From assembly GCA_019096155.1 (NCBI GenBank), contig JAHCVI010000005.1, forward strand, positions 134,468 through 198,467: DNA of 64,000 bases. Reading direction: 5' to 3'. Of the stretch, positions 45,311 through 57,011 are shown one piece after another. Source of the stretch: Staphylotrichum longicolle. Taxonomy: Eukaryota; Ascomycota; Sordariomycetes; Sordariales; Chaetomiaceae. The position numbers and the translations under genes were made by a program. Numbering within the stretch: position 1 is the stretch's first letter; each line of letters starts with the position of its first letter. The notes under the pieces were generated by a model, which saw nothing but the letters and a program-made list of their open reading frames with translations, was not told the DNA's origin and searched no databases.

Positions 45311-46602
45311 TCACTTACACGCGGCCGAATGACTCTGAGCTAGTGGATCGTAGGGATCTTCGCCTCTCTCAGCGGCCGCGGCGACCTTGCGGCAGCGCAC
45401 CTCCCAGGCCTCGGCCAATGTCTGGTCGTACTTGGCGCCCCCCCCAGTCCAATGAGGGTAAACATCGAGGTCGACCCAGCTCGAACTCGGTCCCTCGGGA
45501 GCCTCCTCGCCCTCCCAGCCGTCGCACTGGACTAGCATCAAGGCTTCCCCGGGAGCCAGAAAGCAGCTTCGCCTCGGGTCCTTGCCCGTTTCGGCTGGGT
45601 CCGGTCTCGGCCCAAGGGCGGCCACCTCGCGATTTTCCAGGTCAATGGCGAAGTTGACCGCCGTGGCGAGGCTCGTTTCCGCGACCTGAATGGCATCTCC
45701 GGCCTGATGGCAGACCCGGATCCTGTCTGCAATGGAGTTGAAGGTGATTGGTGCGCTCAGGCCATCCTCGACTCCCCTAAGGACGATCAAGACGGGAATC
45801 TCGGCGATGGCTGGGACGGACGTGTTGTAGTCGGCCGATTTGATCACAATGGCCAAGGCCCGAAAGAGCGGCTGCAGCAGGAGAAACTTGTGGTCCTGAA
45901 TGGGCTGCCAATACTCGCGCCCGAGTTCCACTCTCAGTGCTTCCATCTCGTCGTAAGTGCGATTCGGACGCTCGAGAATTTTCCGCTGAGTGGCCTCGAC
46001 ACGGGCGCAGAGGGCACTGCTCACGGATGCGGCAACACGGGCCACCTTGACAGGGTTCATCGGTGGCGAGCAGTGCCGGACCAGCGGGGTCCTCTTGGAT
46101 TCTGATGACCTGGGCGAGAAACTGGTTCCAATCGATCTCGCTACGGTAGGGCCGGAACCTAGACCGTCTTGTCAGCCATCCGCTCTGGAAGTCAAGGGGC
46201 GGAATGGCTCCTTGGCCGCCGGCCGCCAAAGTCAACCTACCAGGTCCGGTAGAGGTAGTTGTGCAGGGCAATGGGCAGCAGCTGCAGGAAGCCATACGAA
46301 AGGGACCTGTCCGGCCAGATGTAGATGGGCAGCGACTTGTTGCAACACGCCTGGATCTAGAGCACCCAAAGCTTGGGAATGCTCGCAAGAGAAACACACG
46401 GCGGACCAAAGAAGCGCAAGTGCCGGAACAGGTTGTCGCGGTGGCACCGCTCGATATGAGCGCGAAGACGTTGGAGGATGGCGTGCCGTGGCAGCTTTGA
46501 GTCCTTCTTTTGGAGTTGCGTACCGCCGACCTCTCCGTCCTTCTCGCTCTGGCTCTCGCCTTGGCTCGGGTCACGGAACTGGGTCCCGCTCTGCTCTGAC
46601 AT
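45311..46602 (-). CDS. Orphan protein B, paralogue of the 10.8-11.9 kb gene, frame disturbed
   Basis: Function not recognised. The coding signal begins at ATG 46602 (MSEQSGTQFRDPSQ) and ends at 45311. A clear intron lies between RTW and FRPYRSEIDWNQF (GTAGGTTGAC to GTCTAG, about 90 nt, branch GCTGAC). A frame stop near 46358 just before IQACCNKSLPIYIW suggests another intron upstream. Between 46110 and 46065 the frame must shift by +1 (one insertion or two losses) to reach MNPVKVARVAASV. From 46060 the frame is open: LLQPLFRALAIVI, VLRGVEDGLSAPITFNSIAD, SLATAVNFAIDLENREVAALG, then SSSWVDLDVYPHW and a charged tail. It pairs with orphan protein A over most of its length; see that entry. Confidence 0.7.
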
Positions 46603-47459
46603 TTTGGAAAATACCGTCAGGTGCGATGGATAACAGACGACTTCTATTTGGTGTCAAGGAGCGGGAAAAAGCTGATGGCAAGTTGGTGAGACGATGCGAT
46701 GGAGTGATGGTTGGAAATGGTGATGGCAGTGGGCCGAAGTACTGTAAGAAATCCCATCACAGCAAACTACCTTATGCAGCCAATACTAAATATTGACACC
46801 GGACTCGACGAAGACTCCGACAGCAACTCGGGCAGACTCGAGACCCCGGGGCCAACAACACATGGACAGCAGCGCGAAGCATGCCTACCTCATGGCTTGA
46901 GGGGTTATTTGTTGTTTTCAGCAAAGGCAAATGCATTGGGTATGCTAGATCCCCTTCTGCGGTGGGCGGTGATCTGCTGCAAGCCGCTCGCTGTGGGAAC
47001 TCACCCAACCCACACCGCATGCACTAGAGGACCTAGGGGGTGGGCAGGGGCATAGATAGTGATCAGGAGATGAAACGTCAACAGACAGTGATGCACACGT
47101 CTGCAGCATTCTCACCACCGCCAAGCAGCCTGTGTGCCATCCGTCGAGGGACGGAGTAGTCGCGAGGCGTGTTCAGTGTCAACAGGAACCCAACCAGGTT
47201 CGTGTCGTACCACGTACGGAGCTAGGATGACGCCTGCAGCACGCATTACGCAGGTTTCCAGTCTCTACTTCGTATCCTATTACCAAGTAGCTGTCAACCA
47301 TGCTCGGCACCTGCTCCGCGACGACGGTCCCGGGAGGCTATTCTGCCCCCTTCGAGGGGCTTGGACGCATCGGAACGGTGCAGAGCGGGCACGCTTGCGT
47401 TTGGCCCAAAACACACACCCATCATTGACTTGGGCTATGTCTTCCTCAAGGGCAACCTT

Positions 47460-47714
47460 AGAGAAGAAAGACAAAGAAAGAAAGAGGCAGAAATAAAGAA
47501 GAAAAGAAAAGAAAGAAGAACAGAAAGAAGAAAAAGAAGAAAGAAAAGAAAAGAAAAAGAGGAAGAAAAGGAGGAAGACAAGGAGGAAGAAAAGGTCTCA
47601 AATCTCATCTCACTCTATTTCAGGAAAGAAGAAGAAAAAGAGGATGGAAAAGAGGAAGAAAAAAAGGAGGGAAGAGAGGAAGAAAAGGTCATAAATCTCA
47701 TCTCACTCTATTTC
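47460..47714 (+). repeat. Purine-rich tract with an internal 94-bp tandem duplication
   Basis: Mostly GAAGAAA/GGAAGA units. Within it, GAAGAAAAGGTC followed by an AAATCTCATCTCACTCTATTTCA segment appears near 47585-47622 and again near 47679-47714. The Lys/Glu-rich reading frame across it is a low-complexity artefact. Confidence 0.85.
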
Positions 47715-47835
47715 ATAGCTTTCTCAATACTCTGAGTAAGAAATTGAGATGTCTTGATGATTATTTTGGTGATTCTGAAAGACGCGCTTCTCTGTCCAGA
47801 AGGAGCCTGGTGAGTGGCCATCAGAAGATGTCTCC

Positions 47836-48009
47836 GGGTCGGTTGCTGTGATGACGTCGTCTGCATCGTGTGAAGAGACTTTGGATTGAAGATCGGATCG
47901 GTCACGGGCCATTCGTGCACAGAGCAGGTTTTTTCAGGGGTTTCTAGCGCCCCGGGCCCTTCCTTGCTGCTTCGGCTTGGTGGGGCTCCTAGTCTTGGCG
48001 GGTTCCTGC
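47836..48009 (+). repeat. Dispersed direct repeat, copy 2
   Basis: Same family as 44338-44452, with about 60 bp of extra sequence in the middle. Copies are 3.5 kb apart in direct orientation, with orphan gene B between them. Confidence 0.8.
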
Positions 48010-48768
48010 ATCCCACCTCGACCACCCACAAACTTCCACTCGACTTGAACCCGAAAGGCCGCCCTTGCAAACAACTTTTAATGCACAAGCACGCGACGCA
48101 CTTTCAACCCGTTGTCCACATTCAAAATGCCGCTCCCCGTCCATCCGTCCAACAAAGCGAACCTCCGCACCGAGCGTTGGGGTTGCACATTTCCGATCTG
48201 CGAGACCTGGTACATGTACACAGTGGCGATTGAGCGCTGAGTTTCGCATGCCAGTGTCTGGCCCAGACTGATCCCAGCCAAACATTTCCAAGCCGCGCAA
48301 CGCAGAGCATGGATTGCTGTCCGCTTTTTGCTGCCAAGACGTCTGCTCAAGAAGGCCCTCAACCACTCACATTGCCGCGGTGGGCCGCCAAACCACCGCC
48401 GAGCACTGCACTGCCCTATGATGCCGAGAAAGCCAAGCGCCTACCGAGAATACCAAGAATACCAAGAGCCCAAGAACGACAAGGACGCCCCTTTCGCGTC
48501 ATGCCCACGCTCCACCCTCCCTCCGAAACCATGTTTCCTCTCTTGCTCTTGACAACGTCCCGGTCTTTGTCGCCGTCGATAACGCTGGCGATCATCACGC
48601 TCGTTTGAAGCCAACCAGCCCTCGCTCGCTTCTCTCCGTGACGCCCTCTCGCTTCCGGCTCCTTTTCGATTCTCTTTCGACACTTGGACCGATTTCGAAA
48701 ACGATTTCGCTGCTTTCCTGCCAATTTCGTCCTTGTCGAGGCCGTCGAGACAGCAAAAACGAGGCAAG

Positions 48769-50250
48769 ATGGCGCCGTCATCGCCCTCAAAAAGCCCGTT
48801 GCGATGGCTGGCCGCGCTTCTCGCCACGAGCAGCCTGCTTCCCGCAGCGCATGCCCAGTACTACAAGATTGACACACCAGGTAATTCCTCAGAAGAACTG
48901 GGCGCTCCGGAGGCGCCGGACTGACTGGAAACCACAGACGAGATCCGTCAATCCGCACGAACTCTCGCATACGACATGATGCTCTACTACCAGGGGAACA
49001 AATCCGGTGAGATCCCGGGCATTCTGCCAGGCCCGCCGACAGAACACAAGGGCGACTATTACTGGTGGGAGGGAGGAGCTATGATGGGCACATACGTCGA
49101 CTACTGGTTCTTGACGGGCGACCCGAGTTACAACGAGGTCGTCAAGCAGGGCATGCTGCACCAGGTCGGTCCGAACGCCGACTACATGCCGCCCAACCAC
49201 ACCGCCTCTCTGGGTAACGACGATCAAGGGTTCTGGGGCATGTCGGCCATGCTGGCCGCCGAGAACAAGTTCCCGAACCCGCCCGAGGACAAGCCGCAAT
49301 GGCTCGCCCTGGCCCAGGCTGTCTTCCACACCCAGGCCGCCCCGGACCGACACGACGAGACATGCAACGGCGGTCTGCGGTGGCAGGTGCCGCCGACCAA
49401 TGCAGGCTATAACTACAAAAACACCATCGCCAACGCCTGCTTCTTCAACCTCGGCGCCCGGCTGGCCCGCTACACCTCCAACCAGACGTACGCCGACTGG
49501 GCTGCCAAGACCTTCCAGTGGATGTGGGACGTGGAGTATATTGACCACAAGGATTGGCGGGTCTACGACGGCGGCCACGTCGAGCACAACTGCACCGACA
49601 TCAACAAGGCACAGTTCAGCTACAACGCTGCGCTGCTGCTGCACGGCTCCGCCTTCATGTACAACTACACCAACGGCAGCGAGATCTGGAAGGAGCGCAT
49701 CGACAACCTGCTTACTGGCATCCTCCGCGACTTCTTCCCCGACGGTGTAGCCTTTGAGCTGCCATGCGAGGGCCGCCAGGGTGCTTGCACGGCCGACATG
49801 TTGAGCTTTAAGGGCTATGTCCACCGCTGGATGTCGGTCGTCACCAAGGTTGCGCCCTACACGGCCGACAAGATCTTGCCTGTGCTGCGCACCTCGACCG
49901 AGGCGGCCGTCAAGCAGTGTACCGGTGGCGAGACGGGGCGACGCTGCGGGTTCTACTGGTCGGGTGGCGTGTACGTGGACACGGCCGTCGACAAGACGAG
50001 CGGAGCGGGCGAGGCCATGAACGTTCTGGCGGCCGTGTCGAGTCTGCTCATCAACGAGGCGCCCCCTCCCGTGACCAACGAGACGGGCGGTATCAGCAAG
50101 GGCGACAACAATGCAGGTAGCCGGAGTCGCGGCCCTTCGACGCCCTTGGCACCCATTACGACGGGCGATCGGGCTGGTGCCGCCATCTTGACCATCCTGA
50201 TTTTGGGGAGTGCCATCGGCACGTGGAGCTGGATGAGCCTTGGCGATTAA
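48769..50250 (+). CDS. GH76 family endo-alpha-1,6-mannanase-like cell-wall enzyme (Dfg5/Dcw1 type), GPI-anchored
   Basis: Glycoside hydrolase 76 family; fungal Dfg5/Dcw1 homologues act at the plasma membrane, linking GPI-protein mannan to the wall. Start ATG 48769 (CAAGATGG). Exons 48769-48880 and 48938-50250; the 57-nt intron joins YYKIDTP to DEIRQSART. 474 residues. Signal peptide about residues 10-29 (LRWLAALLATSSLLPAAHAQ). Motifs: YYWWEGGAMMGTYVDYW, the catalytic Asp pair in LGNDDQGFWGM, CNGGLRWQ, and an FKGYVHRWM segment. Several N-glycosylation sequons (NHT, NQT, NCT, NGS). The C-terminus has a Ser/Thr-rich linker and a hydrophobic stretch (AAILTILILGSAIGTWSW), as needed for a GPI anchor. 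Frame intact. Confidence 0.95.
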
Positions 50251-51130
50251 GGAGAAGGGCGATGTGGAAACGCGAAATCTTGACGTCTTCTGGTATATAT
50301 TGGTGCATATCTGCACGGCATCTCTCGCAGACTCTCCTTGTTTCATCTGTTTTCCTCCGCAGCAACTTTGCGGAGCACTGGGACGGCGTCAGTTTGGGGT
50401 AATGATTTGGGTCATTGTGTGCTTTTATGGTTTTGTTCATTATGGGCTTCTTCGATTCTCAGGGACCAGTTTCATGCGAACTAGCGAGTCTAGATCAAGA
50501 TAGCAGGCATCAACCGAGTCAGCTTAGACATGCTTATGGCGCAGTGTCCAGGACACTGCACCTATGATCTCACTTGATGTGATGAATCACTCTTATTGCC
50601 AAGTTAGTTGCTGCTCAAAGTCATGGGGCACTCTGGCTCGATCCTAATACCCCTTGATGCTCCGGAGCAACTTTCTCATCGGCCCGTCAAGCTGCATGCC
50701 ATCAATCTGCAGTTGAAGGACCCATCCCGGACACTTGAGAAACAACATTCACTGCTCTCAGGAAAGATACCAGGAGAGGGCAGGTTTGGCTGATCACAGA
50801 CTGTACTGAACAACACGCGCCGAGAGATTCCCCAAGGTTGCTCTCCCTCATCATTGCCTTACATGTGCTGTATGTCCCCTGCATGTTTACATATTCCGTA
50901 CAGCTTCAACACTCTGATCAGCGGGAGTTTGAGGCACTCCGAACCCAGCTCAAATGTCGTTCAAGTTTCAAGTGCTGCCTTTGCGTTATGAAGCATGTCC
51001 GTTTCCGTTCCATGTTCAAACAGGCCAACACTTTTACTATCTCGGACCTGACGGAGAATCTCATCGATTCCATTCTCTGAACTTGACTAAAAAGTGACCG
51101 TTGCGGGTGGCTTTACCCCCAAGAATCACC
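50251..51130. other. Intergenic region
   Basis: 3' flank of the GH76 gene and upstream region of the next gene. No gene supported. Confidence 0.5.
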
Positions 51131-52407
51131 ATGGAGGCCGAGTGCTTCTATGTCGCCGCCGCAATCCTCAACACATTTGTGACCAACAATGGCATGATCG
51201 TCGGCGTCAGAAAGACGCCCGCGGCACGCCCACCAAGTCGGACCGCCCGTCGGCGGTCCCGAAGCCGCGATGCCACCGTGACGATCCCCGCCCTCCGTCA
51301 GGGTCTCGCCTACCTCTCGCTCCTCGTCCCCGCCTACGTCCACGCGCAGGCCTTCGTCGGCGGCGACCTCTCGATCCAAGCGCCGTGGGGCCTGCCCGCC
51401 GCGGATTTTGCGGCCGCCGTCTCGACCCCGTCGTCGGACGCGACCTTCACGATCACCGGCTACAACACGTCCCTCCCGGCCGGCTCCGTCAAGGCCACCG
51501 ACGACGAGGTCAGCGGCTGGTCCCTCAACATCGGCGTGACCGCCAACGTGCCCCTGGCCGGCTCCAACCTCAACACGGTCGACAAGAGCCTGTGCATCGA
51601 CGCCACCGCGCTGTCCATCACCCCGCCCGGCGGCGTGGCCGCGTTCAGCAGCTCCGGCTGGCGCGTGTGCGCCATCGTCTTCACCGACGGTCTCGCCGGC
51701 AGCGCCAACACCCGATCGGACGGGAGCTGCTCGGCCGCCCTGCCGGACGATTGTATTCGCGAGCTGCAGTCCAACAGCGTCGCGGCCAAGCAGGGACGCA
51801 CGGGCGGCGGGTGTCAGGATCTGGACATTCCTGAGGGTTGCGCGGGGCATTTTGGCGGGAAGCACGGGACTGCTTTTGGTAAGTACCTAGCCTTTTTCAT
51901 TTTCTGTCTGTCATGTTCAGTGAGGTGCTTTGGAGCACGGAAACAAGGGGGCGAGGGAGATTGACAAAGGCTCGCGCAGAAATCACTCCCATCAGCAACA
52001 GCTCGTTCGCAGCAGACAGACGGTCCATGTTCTTCGCCGCCGGGTTCGATCCCATCCAGAGGGGCAACCAGTCGGCGCTGTTGGCGGCCCAGCGGCGCGT
52101 GTGGCCTGTCGTGTTGACGTGGACGCACTTTGACGAGAACGGCGCGGTGCGGGACAGCACCGGCCATCTGTCGTGTGCGAAGACGACCGGGTCCAAGGAG
52201 GTCAGTAGCGACGGAGAGGTGGAGGCGGTGGTTGGAATCGCGTTTTACGGCACGCTGTTTGGCAGCGTGATCCTCTTGGTCATTGGTGCAGAGCTGTTGG
52301 GTATCGTGGTGTTCTTCTTTTGGTTTGTTATCTTTACGTTGTGGCGGATCATCGAGGCCGTGACGGGGCTCAAATTGGAGAATCTCATTGCGGGAGACTT
52401 CTGTTGA
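51131..52407 (+). CDS. Membrane-bound orphan protein with large lumenal domain
   Basis: Not recognised. Start ATG 51131 (TCACCATGG) chosen over the non-ATG extension upstream. Exons 51131-51878 and 51980-52407; the intron (GTAAGT to GCGCAG, 101 nt) joins TAFE to ITPISNSS. About 391 residues. An Arg/Ser-rich N-terminal segment (RRRSRSRD) precedes a hydrophobic stretch ending AYVHAQA, which resembles a late signal anchor; the true start could be the downstream Met of MIVGVRKTPA. The following domain has several Cys (SLCIDATAL, WRVCAIVF, GSCSAALPDDC, GGGCQDLDIPEGC) that could form disulphides. The C-terminus has two hydrophobic helices (GTLFGSVILLVIGAELLGIV and FFFWFVIFTLWRIIEAV). Role unknown. 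Confidence 0.75.
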
Positions 52408-52808
52408 AGAAGGAGGACAAGGACCAGAAGTTTGCTGGGAGCATTATTTTATGATAGGGGTATCCCGGATGGGCGTTTGGAAATCTGAGTTTTGAATACG
52501 ATTTAGCCCAGATGCATGATAAATAATTACCGAGATCGATTCAAGCGGACAAAAACGGCCCAATCTTCAATATCAGTTCGGTTGTGATGGGACAAGTCAG
52601 GGTCTTGAACAGAGACCCCCAAATCGACCCTTATCGGCCCCGGATTGACCCACTGATCCATCAAGGTTCGCGCCCGGACCCCGCTGAAGCAGCCCCGCAG
52701 CAGCCAGTCCAGGGAGTTGCTGTCGCAAATCGAAATTTTTCTGGATCTGGAATTGGAGGGAGGAAACCGCAAAGCAACTATCCGCGTTTCCGCGCCCGAG
52801 ACTTCAAG
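52408..52808. promoter_or_regulatory. Region upstream of TRM6
   Basis: About 400 bp; 3' flank of the membrane orphan and promoter of TRM6. No separate gene. Confidence 0.4.
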
Positions 52809-54738
52809 ATGCATTCCGTCGTTCGCCCAAACGCCTGGGTAGCGCTCAAACTACCATCAGGGAGTACCAAGGTGTTGCAGATTGCGCCGAACACGTAGGC
52901 ATACCCCGGGGCTCTTGGGTTTGACCATCACCGCGCACCTCATGTTGACACCCCGACGCAGGACGATCTCCCTCGGAAAATACGGCAACGTCTCCTCGAA
53001 CCTAATTATTGGTCGCCCATACCACCTGACTTTTGAGCTCCAAGACAAACTACCCGACGAAAACTTCTCGCGCCTCCGAGTCGTCCCTGCATCCGAGCTC
53101 CACGCCGAAGCCATCGCTGAAGAAGAAGCCGCTGGTTGTTCGACCCCCGCCGCCGGCGCAGCCGATGCCGTTATCTCTGCTACCGATGGGGAAGAGTTCA
53201 GTTTGTTCGACGACAAGGGCAACGTGGTAGCGCGCTCAAACCACGAAGTCATCGACGAGAATGCGCGCCAGACCTTGACCCAGGACGAGATTGAGGAGTT
53301 GAAGCGGGAGGGCAACAACGCCGGCAAAGATGTCATCGCGAAGCTGCTCCTCTCCCATACTGCGCTGGACCAGAAGACCAGCTTTAGCCTGGCAAAGTAC
53401 AAGCTGCTCAAGACGAAAAAGTACATTCGGAGGTTCCAGGTCCTGCCCATCGACGTGGCAAACTTTGCCCACTGGCAGTTGGAGGAGAGGGATGCGAACA
53501 AGATCATGGACATGCGGGCCGAGATGATTGGTCTTGTCGGGTGCTGGGGCAACGTGCATTTTGGGGGTGATGATGTCCTGCTTGAGGACCCCAAAGCCTC
53601 CACGGCACAAGGGGAGGAGGCCTGCTTGCCAGTCAACCAAGACTTGCTGCAGGGGAGGTGGCTCGTGGTGGACGACACTTGCGGGTTGTTGGTGGCGGCG
53701 ATGGCTGAGAGGATGGGAGTTCTGTATGAGGACGAGGGGAAAGAGGCGGAAGGGCAGACGGAAGAACAGAACGGGGCCGCCGTTGAGCAGGCTGCTACTG
53801 CCACAGAGCCCCAAGAACTCCAAGTTCGCCCAGCAGTTCCCGAGCCTGTTGGACAGGACAACGCCGACACAGAGATGGCGGATGCATCAACAACACCCGT
53901 AAAACGGCAAAGCGACGGCAAGCCAAAACAACAAAAGCCCCGGCCGTCTGATTTTGCGATACCCTACTCCCAAACCAACAGCATCACCGTTATTCACGGC
54001 GCAAGCCAGCCTAATCTCTCTCTCCTCAACTACTGGGGCTTTGACATCACCTCGCCCAACCACCCGCCGCACCCCTTACTCAACCACCTCCTGAACCTTA
54101 CCTGGCTGCAACTATTGAAACCGGAGCTCGACACTTCATATTCGACACCACCTTTGACCGCCACTCCCGAAACGCTTGCTTCATGGAAACCCAGCCGCAG
54201 GGGCAACTTTCACCGCAAGCGGAGGCGGTATGCGCGGATCCGGCACATCGTCGACAGCACGCGGGCGGGCAACTTCTCCGGCCTCGTCTGCGCCAGCACC
54301 ATGGACCCCATCAGCATCCTCCGCCACACTCTGCCCCTACTCGCCGGTGGCGCGCCGGTAGCCATCTACGCTCCCACGGTGGAGGCGCTGGCCGCCGTGT
54401 CCGATTGCTTCAGCGTGCCCCGGCGGACGGCCTGGGTCAGCGGCAACGTGCCCGAGATCGAGGGGCTCTCGCACGAGGAGTTGGAGCGCTGGGAGGGGAA
54501 CGAGAGGTTCCCGCTGAACCCGACGCTACTGCAGGGCGTGTCGATCCAGACGAGCCGGGCCCGGAGGTGGCAGGTGTTGCCCGGCAGGACACACCCGCTG
54601 ATGACGGAGCGGGGAGGCGCAGATGGATATGTGTTTACCGCGTGGAGGTGTAAGCCGGCTGAGGGCAAGGTTGCCGCTAAGGGGAAGTTTAAGAGGAGGA
54701 AGGTCGAGACCGAGTCGGAGGCGGCGACTCCTGCGTGA
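52809..54738 (+). CDS. TRM6: tRNA (adenine-N1-)-methyltransferase non-catalytic subunit Trm6/Gcd10
   Basis: Partner of Trm61 in the nuclear enzyme that makes m1A58 in tRNA, needed for stable initiator tRNA. Start ATG 52809. Exons 52809-52894 and 52962-54738; the 67-nt intron joins QIAPNT to TISLGKYG. 620 residues, longer than yeast Gcd10 because of acidic and Gln-rich inserts (EDEGKEAEGQTEEQNGAA). Family features: VALKLPSGSTKVLQI and SLGKYGNVSSNLIIGRPYH (N-terminal beta barrel), LTQDEIEELKREG, KTSFSLAKYKLLKTKKYIRR, then a Rossmann-like C-terminal half (NFSGLVCASTMDPISILR, LLAGGAPVAIYAPTVEAL). A basic tail (KGKFKRRKVE) may be a nuclear signal. Frame intact. It is convergent with the ARPC3 gene, 207 bp apart. 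Confidence 0.96.
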
Positions 54739-54945
54739 GAGTCTGGGCTTAAGGCCATTCAGGTCGAGCCTGAAGTTGCGCATCAGGGTCGCATCTGGGT
54801 TGCATTTCGACGTCACTAGATACCAATGTCATGTAAAAAAGGTCGGGCCTTGCGCATTAATTGCTGATTTTGTGTCCATGCCCCGCCGGTCTATCTCGCA
54901 ACCCCCGCTGTTTATCATGTTGATGTCGTGCTTCCCACTCGCCCA

Positions 54946-55731
54946 TCACAGTCCCTTGCCCATAAACTTCCGCTTCGTGAAGCTCAACCACCACTTGCTC
55001 GGCTTGGCGTCGCCCTCGTCGTATACCCTCGCCAGTAACCTCGCCGCCAACTCTTGCCTAACCTGCGACATGTACTGCCGAAGCACCTCTGCGTCTTGCC
55101 TGTCGCGGGGCGGCTCATACATCTGTCCCCCCAACCATCCGCGTCAGCCACCTGCATGCCTCTTTCCCTCAGACGTCGAAACACTCATACCTGATTCAGC
55201 GGCCATGCCGGGTCGCCCGGAATCGCAAAGTTCAGGTCCAGCGCCAGGTTCTGCACCTCCTTGGTCGCCTCGCGCAGCGTCGCATTCGGCTTGATCTTGG
55301 CCAGGCAGTCCGAGACGAACCAGATGCCGTACACGAGCAGGCGGTCGGCGGGGCCCTGGATCTCAAAGTTGCGGAAGAAGGTGTTGGCGCGGAACAGCGC
55401 GAGCACCTCGTCCAGCACGTCGTAGCTCTCCGAGTTGGGGTCGGGCGACTCGTTCGCGGGCAGCGGCGGGTCCGGGAAGGGCAGCGGGTAGACGGGACCC
55501 CGGACCTTGGTGCGCAGGGGAAAGAGGGGGAAGTTGCCCACCAGCCGCGGGGCGGGTTCGGCGGTGTTGAAGACGGAGTTGTAGGCCTGTGGGAGAGGAG
55601 GGGAGGGGTTGTTAGCTCGGTTGGGGTTTGTGGGACGCTTGGATGGTTGCGAGTCGGGCGAGGATTGCGATTGCAGCCTGTCAAGGGGGGAATTGACTCC
55701 TAGTTTGAGGACATGAAAGACTCACCGGCAT
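54946..55731 (-). CDS. ARPC3: Arp2/3 complex subunit 3 (p21-Arc)
   Basis: Structural subunit of the Arp2/3 actin-branching complex in cortical patches. Exons 55731-55726 (only ATG CCG), 55586-55191 and 55122-54946; introns of 139 and 68 nt. A two-codon first exon is easily missed; the spliced start reads MPAYNSVFNTAEPAPRLVGN. 192 residues, close to the family length. Marks: GNFPLFPLRTKVRGPV, DVLDEVLALFRANTFFRNFE, ADRLLVYGIWFVSDCL, AIPGDPAWPLNQMYEPPRD, and KWWLSFTKRKFMGKGL at the C-terminus. Intact frame. Confidence 0.96.
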
Positions 55732-57011
55732 CGTGGGCAACACGCGCCTGGCAGAAGCTCCTTGCTTGGGGTTGGGGGTTGAGGGTGGGATGTCCGTTGG
55801 AGGCTTCAGTCAGGAGCTATCGCAGCCTTGCGGGGTCGCTTGGCACGCAACCTACCAGGCAAGCCAGGTCAGTCAGCCAGGCTGCTGCTCAATCAAGCCT
55901 GACGTCGTGTGCGACTGGACGTGGCTGAGCGTCTTGGCACACTTGGACTGAACTCATGCCTGAGGCAGCAAAGGTCGTGTGATGACACACACTGCCCGGC
56001 CACAGGCAGCCACACCTTTTGCGCCCGAAGAGTGGGTGCCAGCGGCTTACGGTCCATTGGCCGGCTTACGGGCGGCTAAAAGGGCCGGAGTCGCATGACG
56101 CCGACCTACGATCATGCAGAAACACTTTCCGTTGCCCGAGTTCTGCTTTTTTTTTTTGTTGGCGTCGTCCGGAATCGGATTTGTGTTATGGAATGCGGTT
56201 ATTCGATCCACGCTCATTGTTTCACGGACTCGCAATCTTCTTGTGTAAGCATCCCAAAGCGGCGGGGTTCTGCGGTTGAAAGGAGTTGAAATGACTGCAA
56301 ATGACGACGGCAAACCGCGGGCTCGCACGGTGTGGCTGAGACATGGTCGGACCAAGGAAGTCGGTGCCTAGCCGGATCAAGCGAGTGTCACGGGATTTCG
56401 TGTGCTAGCGCGTTGCCGCAGAGGCCAGTGCCCAGCTTTTGTTGGTCGCATTTTCGTTGCCACACCCGTCCTCCGAGCCAGGCAGGGCGGGCGCCGCTGT
56501 GAGGGGGTCCCGGCCGCCCCCCGCCAGTCGCGTTTCTTAAACCCAGCATTTCTGCCCAGCCCTTCCCAAACTTGCCAGGGAGACACGTTCGCCGCACAAC
56601 TTTGTCACTTTGACGAAACCCTTTTGCGCTCCACGATTTTTTACGACACCTTGCATTCTTGAAACCACATCTCGTGAGCATTTGGTTCATTTACTCCGCG
56701 ATACGATTTCCCCTCATTTGTTGTTTGCGATTTTGCGATCTTGCTCGTGTTTGCGGGGCCTGATCGCGACAAGCGGGCATCCACCCACCCCGGCTCGAGC
56801 CCGGTAAGGCGACCGATCAGCCTTCCTCCCTCGATGCTCACAATTGAGTAAGTCGATCGCGCCTTCATATTTGCGCGCGCAAATCGAGTGGACACCACTT
56901 CGCAATTCAAAGTCGCCCTGCAAGAACCCGTCCCGCTGACGCGCGCCTCACTTTAACTCCAGATCCCTTCTGAGCAGCAGCCTTCTCAGTCAGCTGCGCG
57001 CCATCGTCCAC
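55732..57011. other. Intergenic region between divergent ARPC3 and the 57-kb gene
   Basis: 1.3 kb. Includes a T(10) run near 56149 and the leader of the downstream gene. No gene supported. Confidence 0.5.

Larger units (their letters stand above)
46603..48768. other. Intergenic region with purine tract and repeat copy 2
   Basis: 2.2 kb. Contains the AG-rich tract at 47460-47700, a 94-bp tandem repeat inside it, the dispersed repeat copy at 47836-48009 and the leader of the GH76 gene. No coding gene supported. Confidence 0.5.

Noticed and set aside
48889..50346. 485-codon minus-strand frame opposite the GH76 gene
   Set aside because: It is the GC-rich antisense of a clearly conserved enzyme, with no motif of its own.
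52040..52060. GGGTTCGATCCC resembling a tRNA T-loop
   Set aside because: It lies inside a coding exon, and no cloverleaf arms or acceptor stem could be drawn around it.
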